This document shows, piece after piece, positions 1 through 8,763 of a DNA stretch of 64,000 nt; the first letter of the stretch is position 1; every line of letters starts with the position of its first letter. The stretch lies in assembly GCF_001456355.1 (NCBI RefSeq), contig NZ_CP010271.1:3348001-3412000 (forward strand), written 5' to 3'. Below the pieces are notes generated by a model that was not told where the DNA came from, searched no databases, and saw only the letters and a program-made list of their open reading frames with translations. The position numbers and the translations under genes are program-made. Source of the DNA: Mycobacteroides saopaulense. Its GTDB lineage: Bacteria; Actinomycetota; Actinomycetes; Mycobacteriales; Mycobacteriaceae.

Positions 1-232
1 AGGTGAGCAGCCGCGCGCTGTTCTGCGACACGATCGCCACCCGCTCCCCCGGACCCACACCCAGACCGTCCAGCGCCGCGGCCTGTCCGCGTGCCCGCGC
101 CGCGAGCCGCCGGTAGGTCACAGAACCCCAGGACGGCGCCGGTTGCGTCGGCTCGTCGACGACACCGACGCGGTCGGGGTACACCAGCTCGGCACGGTCC
201 AGGAAATCTCGCACGCTCAGGTCGAAGAACAC
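1..232 (-). CDS. Acyl-CoA synthetase / AMP-binding ligase, N-terminal part (cut by window edge)
   Basis: Only the first 77 codons lie in the window; the 3' end is cut at base 1. The reading begins VFFDLSVRDFLDRAELV and continues with a YRRLAARARGQAAAL helix and GERVAIVSQNSARLL, the usual opening of fatty-acid or medium-chain acyl-CoA ligases (ANL superfamily), which activate carboxylates with ATP and CoA. The GTG at 232 is preferred because an AGGA-type ribosome site lies about 7 bases upstream; an in-frame ATG at 292 is possible but adds unconserved residues. Substrate cannot be judged from this fragment. It is transcribed away from the mgtC leader. Confidence 0.75.
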   Translation of the reverse strand, partial: MFFDLSVRDFLDRAELVYPDRVGVVDEPTQPAPSWGSVTYRRLAARARGQAAALDGLGVGPGERVAIVSQNSARLLT

Positions 233-370
233 GCACCAATCCTGCCGTCCCGCTCCCGTTGTGGCGTGGATATCCACGAAGCAAAGGGGCATCTTGCCGC
301 TCACCGGTCGACAGGTGTTTAATGATGGCGCTTTGTTCAGCAGTGGTTCATGTGCGCTTTGCGCCAGCGC

Positions 371-485
371 TTAGGAGGTGACGCGACTATGTCCGATAGT
401 CAACCTCCGAGTATCCACAGCGCCTTCTAACGCAGACCCGGGTCGCGCTCGAAGGCGCTCTTGTTGCACCACACATCTGTGTGCA
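371..485 (+). ncRNA. Highly structured 5' leader upstream of mgtC-corA (candidate cis-regulatory RNA)
   Basis: This is the main content of the 286-base gap 233-518. Three hairpins can be drawn in tandem. First, GGAGGT (374-379) pairs with ACCTCC (403-408), enclosing a second helix GACTAT (385-390) with ATAGTC (396-401) and loop GTCCG. Second, AGCGCCTTC (419-427) pairs perfectly with GAAGGCGCT (451-459), with GACCCGGGTC in its loop. Third, TGCAC (465-469) pairs with GTGCA (481-485), or alternatively CACAC with GTGTG. It precedes two magnesium-transport-type genes, so a Mg2+-responsive leader is an attractive inference. I could not match it to the M-box (ykoK) consensus, and no U-run terminator is obvious. 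Confidence 0.55.
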
Positions 486-518
486 CCTCGAAGCCACTGC
501 GAGAGAACAGGACCCGTC

Positions 519-1241
519 ATGAGTCATTGGGATGTAGTCATCCGCATCGCCCTGGGTTTTGGCCTGGGGTGCGCCATCGGCATCGAGCGGCAGTGGCGCG
601 CCAAGAACGCCGGCCTGCGCACCAACGCGCTGGTATGCCTGGGCGCGACACTATTCGTCATCATGGGCGCCTACAGCTTCCATGGACCCGGTGCCGACCC
701 CACTCGGGTTGCGGCACAGATTGTTTCGGGCATCGGCTTCCTCGGTGCCGGTGTGATCATGAAGCAGGGCGCCACCATCACCGGCCTGAACACCGCCGCC
801 ACCATGTGGGCAACCGCCGCCGTGGGAGCACTGGCCGGCGGCGGGATGTACGAGGTGGCGATCCTCGGTGCGGCAGCCATCGTGGTGGCCAACCTGCTCC
901 TACGCCCACTGGGCCACCTGCTTGACCGCCAGCCGGCCACTGGCCGCGAGTCCGAGCCCGCCGCCTATCTCTTCGAGGTCACCACCACCGACGAGACCGA
1001 GGCGCATATTCGGGCACTCACCGTGCAGGCGGTCAGCAGGCCGGAATTCGCGCTGCAATCGGTGCGGTCCTATGACGTCGAGGACGGTAAGCATGTGCGG
1101 GTCGTCGCCAAGCTGAGTGCCGAGCAGCGCAACGACTCACTGCTGGAGTCCGCGGTGAGCAGGCTGTCGATGGAACCCGCGGTCTCGTCGGTGCGCTGGC
1201 ATGTGGATCGCGAAGAAGAGGTCGAAGCCAGCGAATGGTAA
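519..1241 (+). CDS. mgtC: MgtC/SapB family membrane protein
   Basis: A 240-residue protein starting MSHWDVVIRIALGFGLG. The first 145 residues hold about four to five membrane helices and the family hallmarks GIERQWRAKNAGLRTNALV, GIGFLGAGVIMK and the GLNTAATMWATAAVGAL stretch. The last 80 residues form a soluble ACT-like domain. MgtC proteins in intracellular pathogens aid growth at low Mg2+ and in macrophages, by modulating ATP synthase or membrane potential rather than by carrying Mg2+ (family knowledge). The ATG at 519 is chosen over an upstream start at 378 because the conserved sequence begins there and an AGGA site precedes it; the upstream extension would run through the folded leader. 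corA follows 19 bases later. Confidence 0.9.
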   Translation: MSHWDVVIRIALGFGLGCAIGIERQWRAKNAGLRTNALVCLGATLFVIMGAYSFHGPGADPTRVAAQIVSGIGFLGAGVIMKQGATITGLNTAATMWATAAVGALAGGGMYEVAILGAAAIVVANLLLRPLGHLLDRQPATGRESEPAAYLFEVTTTDETEAHIRALTVQAVSRPEFALQSVRSYDVEDGKHVRVVAKLSAEQRNDSLLESAVSRLSMEPAVSSVRWHVDREEEVEASEW

Positions 1242-1260
1242 GGGGTGAAAGGAGATCGGT

Positions 1261-2379
1261 GTGATCACGCTACGCAGGGGCGCCCTCAAACCCATGCCAT
1301 CACCCGAAGAATTCATGGCGGTGCATCGAGATCACGATCCGCAGCCGAATTGTTCGGTGGAGGACAGCATCGTCAACAGCGCGGTGTACCGCGATGGGCT
1401 CAGGATCAGCACCACCAAGTCACTGTCCGACGCACTCGACAGCCTGCCCGACGACTCCTCGATGGCATGGATCGGCCTATACCGCCCGAACGACGACCAA
1501 CTGCACGCGGCGGCAGAAGAATTCGGGCTGCATCCGCTGGCGGTCGAAGACGCGATCGACGCACATCAACGCCCGAAGCTGGAGCGTTACGGCAACACCC
1601 TTTTCGTGGTGCTGCGCGCGGCACGTTATGTCGACCGCACCGAACGGGTGGACTTCGGTGAGCTGCACGTGTTCTGCGGCAGGAACTTCATCCTCACCGT
1701 GCGCCATGCTGAGTCTCCGGATCTGTCGGCAGTGCGTGCCCGCATGGAAAACCACCCCGAGCTACTCAGACTGGGGCCCGAGGCGGTGCTGTACGCCATC
1801 TGCGACGCCGTGGTGGACGGATACGCACCCGTCATCGCCGGTCTGCAGAACGACATCGACGAGATCGAGACCGAGGTGTTCAGTGGCGATCCCAATGTGT
1901 CACAACGCATCTACAACCTGTCTCGCGAGGTCATCGAATTCCAGCGAGCCACCAAGCCACTGCTGGCGATGCTCAACAATCTCTCGACGGGCTTCTCCAA
2001 GTACCACTCGAACGAGGAACTGCGCAGCTACCTGCGCGACGTCACCGACCACGCCACCATCGTGGTGGAGCGGGCCGACGGGTTCCGGCAACTGCTGGAC
2101 AACATCCTTACGGTGCATTCCACACTGGTGACACAGGAACAGAATGTGGCGATGCGCAAGCTCGCCGAGACGGCGTATCAGCAGAACGAGGAGATCAAGA
2201 AGGTGTCGGCCTGGGCGGCGATCCTGTTCGCTCCCACGCTGATCGGCACTGTATACGGCATGAACTTCAACCACATGCCGGAGCTGTCGTGGGCCTTCGG
2301 CTATCCGTTCGCGCTGGGGCTGATGCTGTTGACCTGCGTTGGGCTCTACACCGTGTTCAAGGGGCGCAACTGGCTCTGA
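1261..2379 (+). CDS. corA: CorA-type magnesium/cobalt transporter
   Basis: A 372-residue protein with a long soluble N-terminal domain (about residues 1-305) and two C-terminal membrane helices. The ion-selective YGMNFNHMPE loop (GMN motif) sits between the helices near residue 340, and the tail ends in KGRNWL, the basic ring typical of CorA. These homopentameric inner-membrane channels admit Mg2+ and sometimes Co2+ or Ni2+. The GTG start at 1261 has an AAAGGAG site 6-7 bases upstream. It sits directly behind mgtC and is probably cotranscribed from the structured leader. It ends 3 bases before the convergent tmk gene. Confidence 0.93.
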   Translation: MITLRRGALKPMPSPEEFMAVHRDHDPQPNCSVEDSIVNSAVYRDGLRISTTKSLSDALDSLPDDSSMAWIGLYRPNDDQLHAAAEEFGLHPLAVEDAIDAHQRPKLERYGNTLFVVLRAARYVDRTERVDFGELHVFCGRNFILTVRHAESPDLSAVRARMENHPELLRLGPEAVLYAICDAVVDGYAPVIAGLQNDIDEIETEVFSGDPNVSQRIYNLSREVIEFQRATKPLLAMLNNLSTGFSKYHSNEELRSYLRDVTDHATIVVERADGFRQLLDNILTVHSTLVTQEQNVAMRKLAETAYQQNEEIKKVSAWAAILFAPTLIGTVYGMNFNHMPELSWAFGYPFALGLMLLTCVGLYTVFKGRNWL

Positions 2380-2382
2380 GCC

Positions 2383-3018
2383 TTACCCGCCAAGCAGTGA
2401 GGCCGCCAATGCATCCGGCTCCCCGCCGTCGGTGACCACCCACCGCCCGCCCCAACTTCGTTGCGCCAGATCCGCATACGCCGCAGAGACCCTCGACTGC
2501 AGATCCGCATCGCGCTCGTAGGTGTCGCGGGTGCGATCCGCATCCTGCTGCTCACGGTTCCGTGCCCGCTGGGCCGCGAGCGCCGGGGAAACATTCAGGA
2601 ACACCTGCCAATCGGGTTGCGGCAGACCGAAGCGCCCGTATTCGAGCTCATACACCCAACGGGCCATATCGCCACCGCCGTCCTGGTGTAGCCGCGCCGC
2701 ACCGTATGCGGCGTTGGAGGCCACCCACCGATCCAGGATCACCAGATCGTTGACGCGTGCCAGCCCCGTCAACTCGTCGAGAGCATCGCGCCGGTCCAGC
2801 GCGAACAGCAACCCCATCGCATATGCGGAGGACACCACATCACCGTGCCCGCCTTTGAGCGACTCGGCGGCGAGGTCGGCGTGCACCGAGCGGCCGTAGC
2901 GCGGGAAGTCCAGCGTCGCAACGGATAACCCCTGGGAGTTGCCACGCGCTATCAACTTCTCGGTCAGCGTGCGCTTGCCCGCGCCGTCGACACCCTCGAT
3001 CGCAATCAGCTGGCCCAC
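2383..3018 (-). CDS. tmk: Thymidylate kinase
   Basis: A 211-residue dTMP kinase that makes dTDP from dTMP and ATP for DNA synthesis. The P-loop GVDGAGKRT is at residues 9-17, and the DLVILDRWVASNAAYGAA stretch matches the substrate-binding DRY/W segment of mycobacterial Tmk. Length agrees with the M. tuberculosis enzyme (214 residues). It is downstream of sahH on the same strand, as in M. tuberculosis, but the two-component genes mtrA-mtrB that normally follow tmk are absent; the convergent corA abuts instead, marking a rearrangement point. Confidence 0.93.
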   Translation of the reverse strand: MGQLIAIEGVDGAGKRTLTEKLIARGNSQGLSVATLDFPRYGRSVHADLAAESLKGGHGDVVSSAYAMGLLFALDRRDALDELTGLARVNDLVILDRWVASNAAYGAARLHQDGGGDMARWVYELEYGRFGLPQPDWQVFLNVSPALAAQRARNREQQDADRTRDTYERDADLQSRVSAAYADLAQRSWGGRWVVTDGGEPDALAASLLGG

Positions 3019-3037
3019 GGCTGGTCAGCCTACGCAA

Positions 3038-3067
3038 AGGCCCCCGGCACCGGGGTGCAAGGGGCCT
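3038..3067 (-). terminator. Hairpin between sahH and tmk
   Basis: AGGCCCC (3038-3044) pairs with GGGGCCT (3061-3067), and inside it GCACC (3047-3051) pairs with GGTGC (3054-3058). Read on the minus strand it lies just after the sahH stop and ends in CCTTTG, a short T-run. It may end or attenuate sahH transcription before tmk. Confidence 0.55.
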
Positions 3068-3086
3068 CTACGCGAATTAGCGGCGA

Positions 3087-4547
<1,461 letters not shown>

Positions 4548-4571
4548 CGCCACCTCAATCGAGTCTCTTGA

Positions 4572-4600
4572 ATATGTCGTATATGTCAATTTAACTGACA
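4572..4600. promoter_or_regulatory. Inverted and direct repeats upstream of sahH
   Basis: The 131-base gap between the TetR gene and sahH holds an inverted repeat TGTCA-N7-TGACA (4584-4600) and two direct copies of ATATGTC (4572-4578 and 4581-4587) whose second copy overlaps the left arm. On the minus strand this reads TTGACA followed by AT-rich DNA, so it may double as the sahH -35 region. The symmetry suggests a regulator site; the protein that binds is unknown. Confidence 0.45.
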
Positions 4601-4678
4601 CACACGGGTCCGCCACCAGGTTAGCGCGTGGGAGCGACGGATAGTTAGATCAGGTAGCGAGATTTTTCGACATGCAGG

Positions 4679-5410
4679 TCATTGGGGGAACCCCCCGCTT
4701 GCGGGGGCCTTGTCGGCGAGCGCGTTGGCCTCCACGAACGGAGACAACAGCCGCGCCATGTCCAGCGCCACGTCATGGTCGGATTCCGGCGGCATCGACA
4801 CGTAACTGATCGCCAGCCGCACAATCGACCGCGCCAGGATCGCCGCGTCCTCCTCGCTGGCGGCCACCCAACTGTTCATGAACGATTCGGTCAGCCGCGC
4901 CGAGGCCGGCACCACGATCAGCGCGCTGTCCACGGTGACGATGCGCATCAGTTCGGGCTTGGCCTCACCGGTGATCAGCGAGATGACCATGGGATCGGCG
5001 GCACTCTCGGCGAAGAAGTCCGAGAAGCCCGAATGCAGGGCACCGTGGATATCGCCGACATGGGAGTAGATCGCGTCGCCGACGGCATCCACCAGGCGAT
5101 GTGCCAGCCTCAGTGCGTACCCCTGGGCCAGACCCTGCCGGGATCCGAACTCGTTGTACAGCGTCTGACGGCTCACCCCGGCCCGACGGGACACATCGGA
5201 CATGGTGACCGCCGACCAGTCGCGCTGGCGCAGCAGGTCACCGAGTGCATCGAGGACCGATTCGCGAAGCAGCGCCCGCGCGGCCTCGGCATACGGCACT
5301 CGTGGCGTCACACCGGGGAGCCTGGCAGGGGCGCCGGCAGACGTCAATGCGTCCCCGCCTGGCAGCACGTTGCTCGCGGATGAGCCGCTAGCGCGAAGAC
5401 CAGCCGTCAT
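4679..5410 (-). CDS. TetR-family regulator of the alkB-rubredoxin operon (AlkX-like)
   Basis: A 243-residue TetR protein with a helix-turn-helix at about residues 58-85 ([21 protein letters not shown]) and an all-helical ligand domain. It is the last gene of the alkB-rubA-rubB-tetR operon and overlaps rubB by 4 bases, the arrangement of Rv3249c, which is reported to repress alkane hydroxylase genes. The first 35 residues, [16 protein letters not shown] and on, are not typical of the family and contain the GLRASGS-coding repeat also seen in PurK, Maf and, in a variant, WbbL. The last codons form a CCCCCGC/GCGGGGG hairpin. Confidence 0.85.
   Translation of the reverse strand: MTAGLRASGSSASNVLPGGDALTSAGAPARLPGVTPRVPYAEAARALLRESVLDALGDLLRQRDWSAVTMSDVSRRAGVSRQTLYNEFGSRQGLAQGYALRLAHRLVDAVGDAIYSHVGDIHGALHSGFSDFFAESAADPMVISLITGEAKPELMRIVTVDSALIVVPASARLTESFMNSWVAASEEDAAILARSIVRLAISYVSMPPESDHDVALDMARLLSPFVEANALADKAPASGGFPQ
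4692..4707. terminator. GC hairpin at the end of the TetR gene
   Basis: CCCCCGC (4692-4698) and GCGGGGG (4701-4707) form a 7-bp stem with a TT loop, immediately followed on the minus strand by GGTTCCCCC. It overlaps the last coding codons and the stop of the alkB operon's final gene. Termination is a guess because no T-run follows closely. Confidence 0.35.
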
Positions 5411-5598
5411 GGCCGCGCGATCTCCACCATCACGAAGTCGGCCTTGGCCGCCCCGCAGTCCGGACAGCTCCAGTCCTCGGGAATGTCATCCCAGCGGGTG
5501 CCCGGCTCGATTCCGTCCTCCGGCCAACCGATTGCTTCGTCGTACTGGAATCCGCACTGCATGCATTCGTACAGCTTGTAGTCGGTGTCGTCGCTCAT
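5407..5598 (-). CDS. rubB: Rubredoxin RubB
   Basis: A 63-residue rubredoxin with both iron-binding pairs: CMQCG near residue 12 and CPDCG near residue 45. It carries one Fe(Cys)4 centre and passes electrons to the alkane hydroxylase AlkB. It overlaps rubA by 4 bases upstream and the TetR gene by 4 bases downstream, so translation of the three is probably coupled. Confidence 0.95.
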   Translation of the reverse strand: MSDDTDYKLYECMQCGFQYDEAIGWPEDGIEPGTRWDDIPEDWSCPDCGAAKADFVMVEIARP

Positions 5599-5783
5599 GA
5601 GTCCGCTCCTACTACTTCCTCGAAATCAAGCTTCTCGCGTACACCGCAGTCGGGGCAGCACCAGTCGTCGGGAATCTCCGACCACGCCGTCCCGGCCGGG
5701 AACCCCTCGCGAGGGGCACCCGAGCTCTCGTCGTACACGTACTGACATATGGGGCAACGGTACTGGGATATCTTGGCGGACAT
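5595..5783 (-). CDS. rubA: Rubredoxin RubA
   Basis: A 62-residue rubredoxin with iron ligands in [10 protein letters not shown] and [10 protein letters not shown]. It begins one base after the alkB stop and overlaps rubB by 4 bases. Two consecutive rubredoxins behind alkB is the usual actinobacterial layout (Rv3251c-Rv3250c); one of the two is commonly the more effective AlkB partner, but the sequence alone does not tell which here. Confidence 0.95.
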   Translation of the reverse strand: MSAKISQYRCPICQYVYDESSGAPREGFPAGTAWSEIPDDWCCPDCGVREKLDFEEVVGADS

Positions 5784-5784
5784 T

Positions 5785-7017
5785 TTATGCCGCCTCGTCC
5801 GTCACGCCGTACTTAGCCAGAATCTTTGTGCGCTTGCTCGGCTGGATGTTCACCCGGGTGATATCGCCGTCGTAGTGATCGAGCACCCGGTGATCCATGA
5901 CCTTGCGCCATAGCGGCGGGAAGTAGGCCAGCGTCAGCATGGTGGCGTACCCGCTGGGCAGGTTGGGTGCGCCATCCATGCTGCGCAGGGTCTGGTAGCG
6001 CCGCGTCGGGTTGGCGTGGTGATCGCTGTGCCGCTGCAGGTGGTACAGGAAGATGTTGGTCACCAGGTGATCGGAGTTCCAGCTGTGCTTGGGGGTGCAG
6101 CGCTCGTACCGCTCCCCGTTCTTCTGACGCAGCAGCCCGTAGTGCTCCAGGTAGTTCACCGTCTCAAGGAAGGTGAAGCCGTAGATGGCCTGGATGATGA
6201 GGTACGGGATGACCGCGGTGCCGAAGATGGCGATGGTGACCCCGAACAACACCACCGTCATCAGCCAAGCGTTCACCACGTCGTTGCTCGGGTGCAGCAC
6301 AAAGCGATTCAGCCGCTTCATGCGCGTGGCCTCCAGATTCCAGGAGGACTTCAGCGAGCCCCACACGCTGCGCGGCCAGAAGCCCCAGAACGTCTCGCCG
6401 AATCGCGAGCTGGCCGGATCCTCGGGGGTGGCGACACGCACGTGGTGTCCCCGGTTGTGCTCGATGTAGAAGTGGCCGTAGAAGGTCTGCGCCAGCGTGA
6501 TTTTCGAGAGCCAGCGCTCCAACTCGTCCTTCTTGTGCCCCATTTCGTGGGCGGTGTTGATACCGACCCCGCCGAGCACGCCGATCGAGAGCGCGATGCC
6601 CAGCTTGGAGATCCAGCTGATGCCGTGGTCGAAGCCGATCCAGCTCAGGTCGGTGGCGGTGAAGTAGTAGGCGCCCAGGAAGAAGCTCGCGTACTGGAAC
6701 GGGATGAAGATGTAGGTGCAGTACCGGTAGTACTTGTCGTTCTCCAACGCCTCCATCACCTCATCGGGCGGGTTTTCACCGTCGGCGCCGAAGTTCAGAT
6801 CCAGCAGCGGCAGGATCACGTAGACCAGCAGCGGGCCGATCCAGAAGAAGACGGGTGAGACCTGCTGCCAGCCGAGCTGGTTCATCGCATAGACCAGCGC
6901 TGTCGCGATGAAGATCGCGGTGGGCGGGATCATGCCGTACAGCCACATGTAGCGCTTGCGGTCGCGCCACTGGACGGGCAATTCCGGGGCTGCATCAAGG
7001 TTTGACGTCATCGTCAC
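5785..7017 (-). CDS. alkB: Alkane 1-monooxygenase
   Basis: A 410-residue integral-membrane di-iron enzyme that hydroxylates the terminal carbon of medium- to long-chain n-alkanes using O2 and rubredoxin electrons. It has about six membrane helices and the full set of histidine boxes: HEMGHK (157-162), EHNRGHH (186-192), LQRHSDHH (327-334) and the family signature NYLEHYG (288-294). It heads the leftward operon alkB-rubA-rubB-tetR. A perfect 12-base palindrome lies about 70 bases upstream of its start. Confidence 0.96.
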   Translation of the reverse strand: MTMTSNLDAAPELPVQWRDRKRYMWLYGMIPPTAIFIATALVYAMNQLGWQQVSPVFFWIGPLLVYVILPLLDLNFGADGENPPDEVMEALENDKYYRYCTYIFIPFQYASFFLGAYYFTATDLSWIGFDHGISWISKLGIALSIGVLGGVGINTAHEMGHKKDELERWLSKITLAQTFYGHFYIEHNRGHHVRVATPEDPASSRFGETFWGFWPRSVWGSLKSSWNLEATRMKRLNRFVLHPSNDVVNAWLMTVVLFGVTIAIFGTAVIPYLIIQAIYGFTFLETVNYLEHYGLLRQKNGERYERCTPKHSWNSDHLVTNIFLYHLQRHSDHHANPTRRYQTLRSMDGAPNLPSGYATMLTLAYFPPLWRKVMDHRVLDHYDGDITRVNIQPSKRTKILAKYGVTDEAA

Positions 7018-7085
7018 TCCTCCTCGTCGATATCTGCGTGAGGTACGTCACCGAACAGACTTGACGATATGGCATGTTTCGTCGC

Positions 7086-7097
7086 TTGTCTAGACAA
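7086..7097. promoter_or_regulatory. Perfect palindrome in the alkB promoter (candidate TetR operator)
   Basis: TTGTCTAGACAA is a perfect 12-base palindrome in an AT-rich stretch 70-80 bases before the alkB start. The partly repeated words CATGTTTCG and CATGTTTTG flank it. The TetR encoded at the end of the operon is the obvious candidate binder; this is inference from position and symmetry. Confidence 0.6.
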
Positions 7098-7146
7098 ATC
7101 ATCATGTTTTGTAAAGTGCCTGGTGGCGCGCGTCACCCCATCAGGA

Positions 7147-7208
7147 CGCCGAAAGTAACCGCACGCAGATGATTCGGTCTGAATTCCTGCGTGCGGTTAC
7201 TTTCGGCG
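7147..7208. terminator. 22-bp-arm perfect inverted repeat between the permease gene and alkB
   Basis: The 22 bases at 7147-7168 (starting CGCCGAAAGTAACCG) are repeated exactly as their reverse complement at 7187-7208, with an 18-base loop. The hairpin starts 26 bases after the permease stop and precedes the alkB promoter. It is most simply a Rho-independent-like or bidirectional barrier to transcription, although no U-run follows. Confidence 0.7.
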
Positions 7209-7234
7209 CGCTGACGCGCCTGGTGAATGGGGAG

Positions 7235-8710
7235 TTACCGGTCGACGGCTACGCGCAGCCCGAGTACCGAGTGCCGCCGGCTGTAGACGAAATAGACGAC
7301 GACGCCGACAACCATCCAGGCCAGCGCGAACATCCAGGTGCGCACCGCCAGGTTGAGCATCAACCATCCGCACGCCACGATCGCCACGACCGGCAGCCAC
7401 GGCACACCCGGCGTGCGGAAACTCCGGGGCAGATCGGGCCGGGACCGTCGCAGCACGATGACCCCCGCCGAGACCAACACGAACGCGAAGAGCGTGCCGA
7501 CGTTGACGATCTCCTCCAAGCCCTCGATCGGGGTGAGGGAGGCGGCTATCGCGACGAGGAAGCCCACGATCAAGGTGATGCGTATCGGGGTGCCGTGCGA
7601 TCCGGTCCGCGCGAGCTCTCGCGGCAGCAGTCCGTCGCGGCACATCGCGAAAATGACCCGGATCTGCCCCAGCATCAACACCATGACCACGGTGGTCAGC
7701 CCGGCCAGCGCACCGATGGCGATCACCTTGGCGGCCCAGTCGACGCCGTTGAGATGGAACGCCGTGGACAGGTTCGGGTGCGAGTCGGCGGCCCGCAGAT
7801 CGCTGTACTTGACCATCCCGGAGAGCACCACCGTGACCGCGACATACAGGACGGTGACGATCACCAGCGAGGCGATGATGCCGCGCGGCACGTCCTTCTG
7901 CGGGTTCCGGGTTTCCTCGGCGGTCGTGGCGACGACGTCGAAACCGATGAAGGCGAAGAACACGATCGACGCCCCCGCCAGCACACCGAACCACCCGTAC
8001 TGGCTTCCGCTGCCCCCGGCGATGAAGGAGAACAGCGACTGATCCAGTCCCGTCCTGCTGGAACTACCGGCCTCGGCCGGAGGAACGAACGGTGTGTAGT
8101 TGGCCGTCTTGATGAAGAACGCGCCGACGATGATCACCAACAGCACCACCAGAACCTTGATGGTCGTGATGACGAGGGACACGCGCGAGGAAAGCTTGGT
8201 ACCGACGGCCAGCAGCACCGTCAACACCGAAACAATGAGCAACGCACCCCAGTCGACCTTCACCGATCCGAGATGCACTGTGCCACTCGATAACCCGAAC
8301 ACGGTGCTCAGGTAACTCGACCAGCCCTTCGCGACGGTGGCCGCGCCCACCGAGAACTCGAGGATGAGATCCCATCCCAGAATCCACGCGGCGAACTCAC
8401 CGAACGTCGCGTAGGAGAACGTATACGCGCTACCGGCAACCGGGATGGTAGACGCGAATTCGGCATAACACATCGCCGCCAGGCCGCATCCGATCGCGGC
8501 CATGATGAAGGAGAGGGAGATCGCCGGCCCGGTGACATTGGCGGCCGTCGAGGCGGTGACGGTGAAGATACCGGCTCCGATGACCACCGAGACCCCGAAA
8601 ACGGTGAGATCCCACCACGTTAGGTCCCTACGAAGCTTGGTCTCCGGCTCGTCTGTATCCGCGATCGACTGCTCGACAGACTTTGTTCGCCACAATCCGC
8701 TACCTGGCAT
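7235..8710 (-). CDS. APC-family cationic amino-acid permease
   Basis: A 491-residue protein with about 12 membrane helices, homologous in place and sequence to Rv3253c. The opening SVEQSIADTDEPETKLRRDLTWWDL is typical of mycobacterial cationic amino-acid transporters, and the first helix carries GVSVVIGAGIFTVT, the APC substrate-binding loop. It likely imports or exchanges basic amino acids. ATG 8710 is preferred to a TTG at 8728. It lies 53 bases downstream of the cation-efflux gene on the same strand and ends ahead of the long hairpin. Confidence 0.87.
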   Translation of the reverse strand: MPGSGLWRTKSVEQSIADTDEPETKLRRDLTWWDLTVFGVSVVIGAGIFTVTASTAANVTGPAISLSFIMAAIGCGLAAMCYAEFASTIPVAGSAYTFSYATFGEFAAWILGWDLILEFSVGAATVAKGWSSYLSTVFGLSSGTVHLGSVKVDWGALLIVSVLTVLLAVGTKLSSRVSLVITTIKVLVVLLVIIVGAFFIKTANYTPFVPPAEAGSSSRTGLDQSLFSFIAGGSGSQYGWFGVLAGASIVFFAFIGFDVVATTAEETRNPQKDVPRGIIASLVIVTVLYVAVTVVLSGMVKYSDLRAADSHPNLSTAFHLNGVDWAAKVIAIGALAGLTTVVMVLMLGQIRVIFAMCRDGLLPRELARTGSHGTPIRITLIVGFLVAIAASLTPIEGLEEIVNVGTLFAFVLVSAGVIVLRRSRPDLPRSFRTPGVPWLPVVAIVACGWLMLNLAVRTWMFALAWMVVGVVVYFVYSRRHSVLGLRVAVDR

Positions 8711-8763
8711 TACGGCAGTCTCGCACAACCCCCATGCTCACGACGGTTGATCACACCGGCTGG

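Noticed and set aside
371..485. M-box (ykoK) magnesium riboswitch
   Set aside because: Although the gene context fits, the conserved core of the M-box as I remember it cannot be aligned; only a generic structured leader is claimed.
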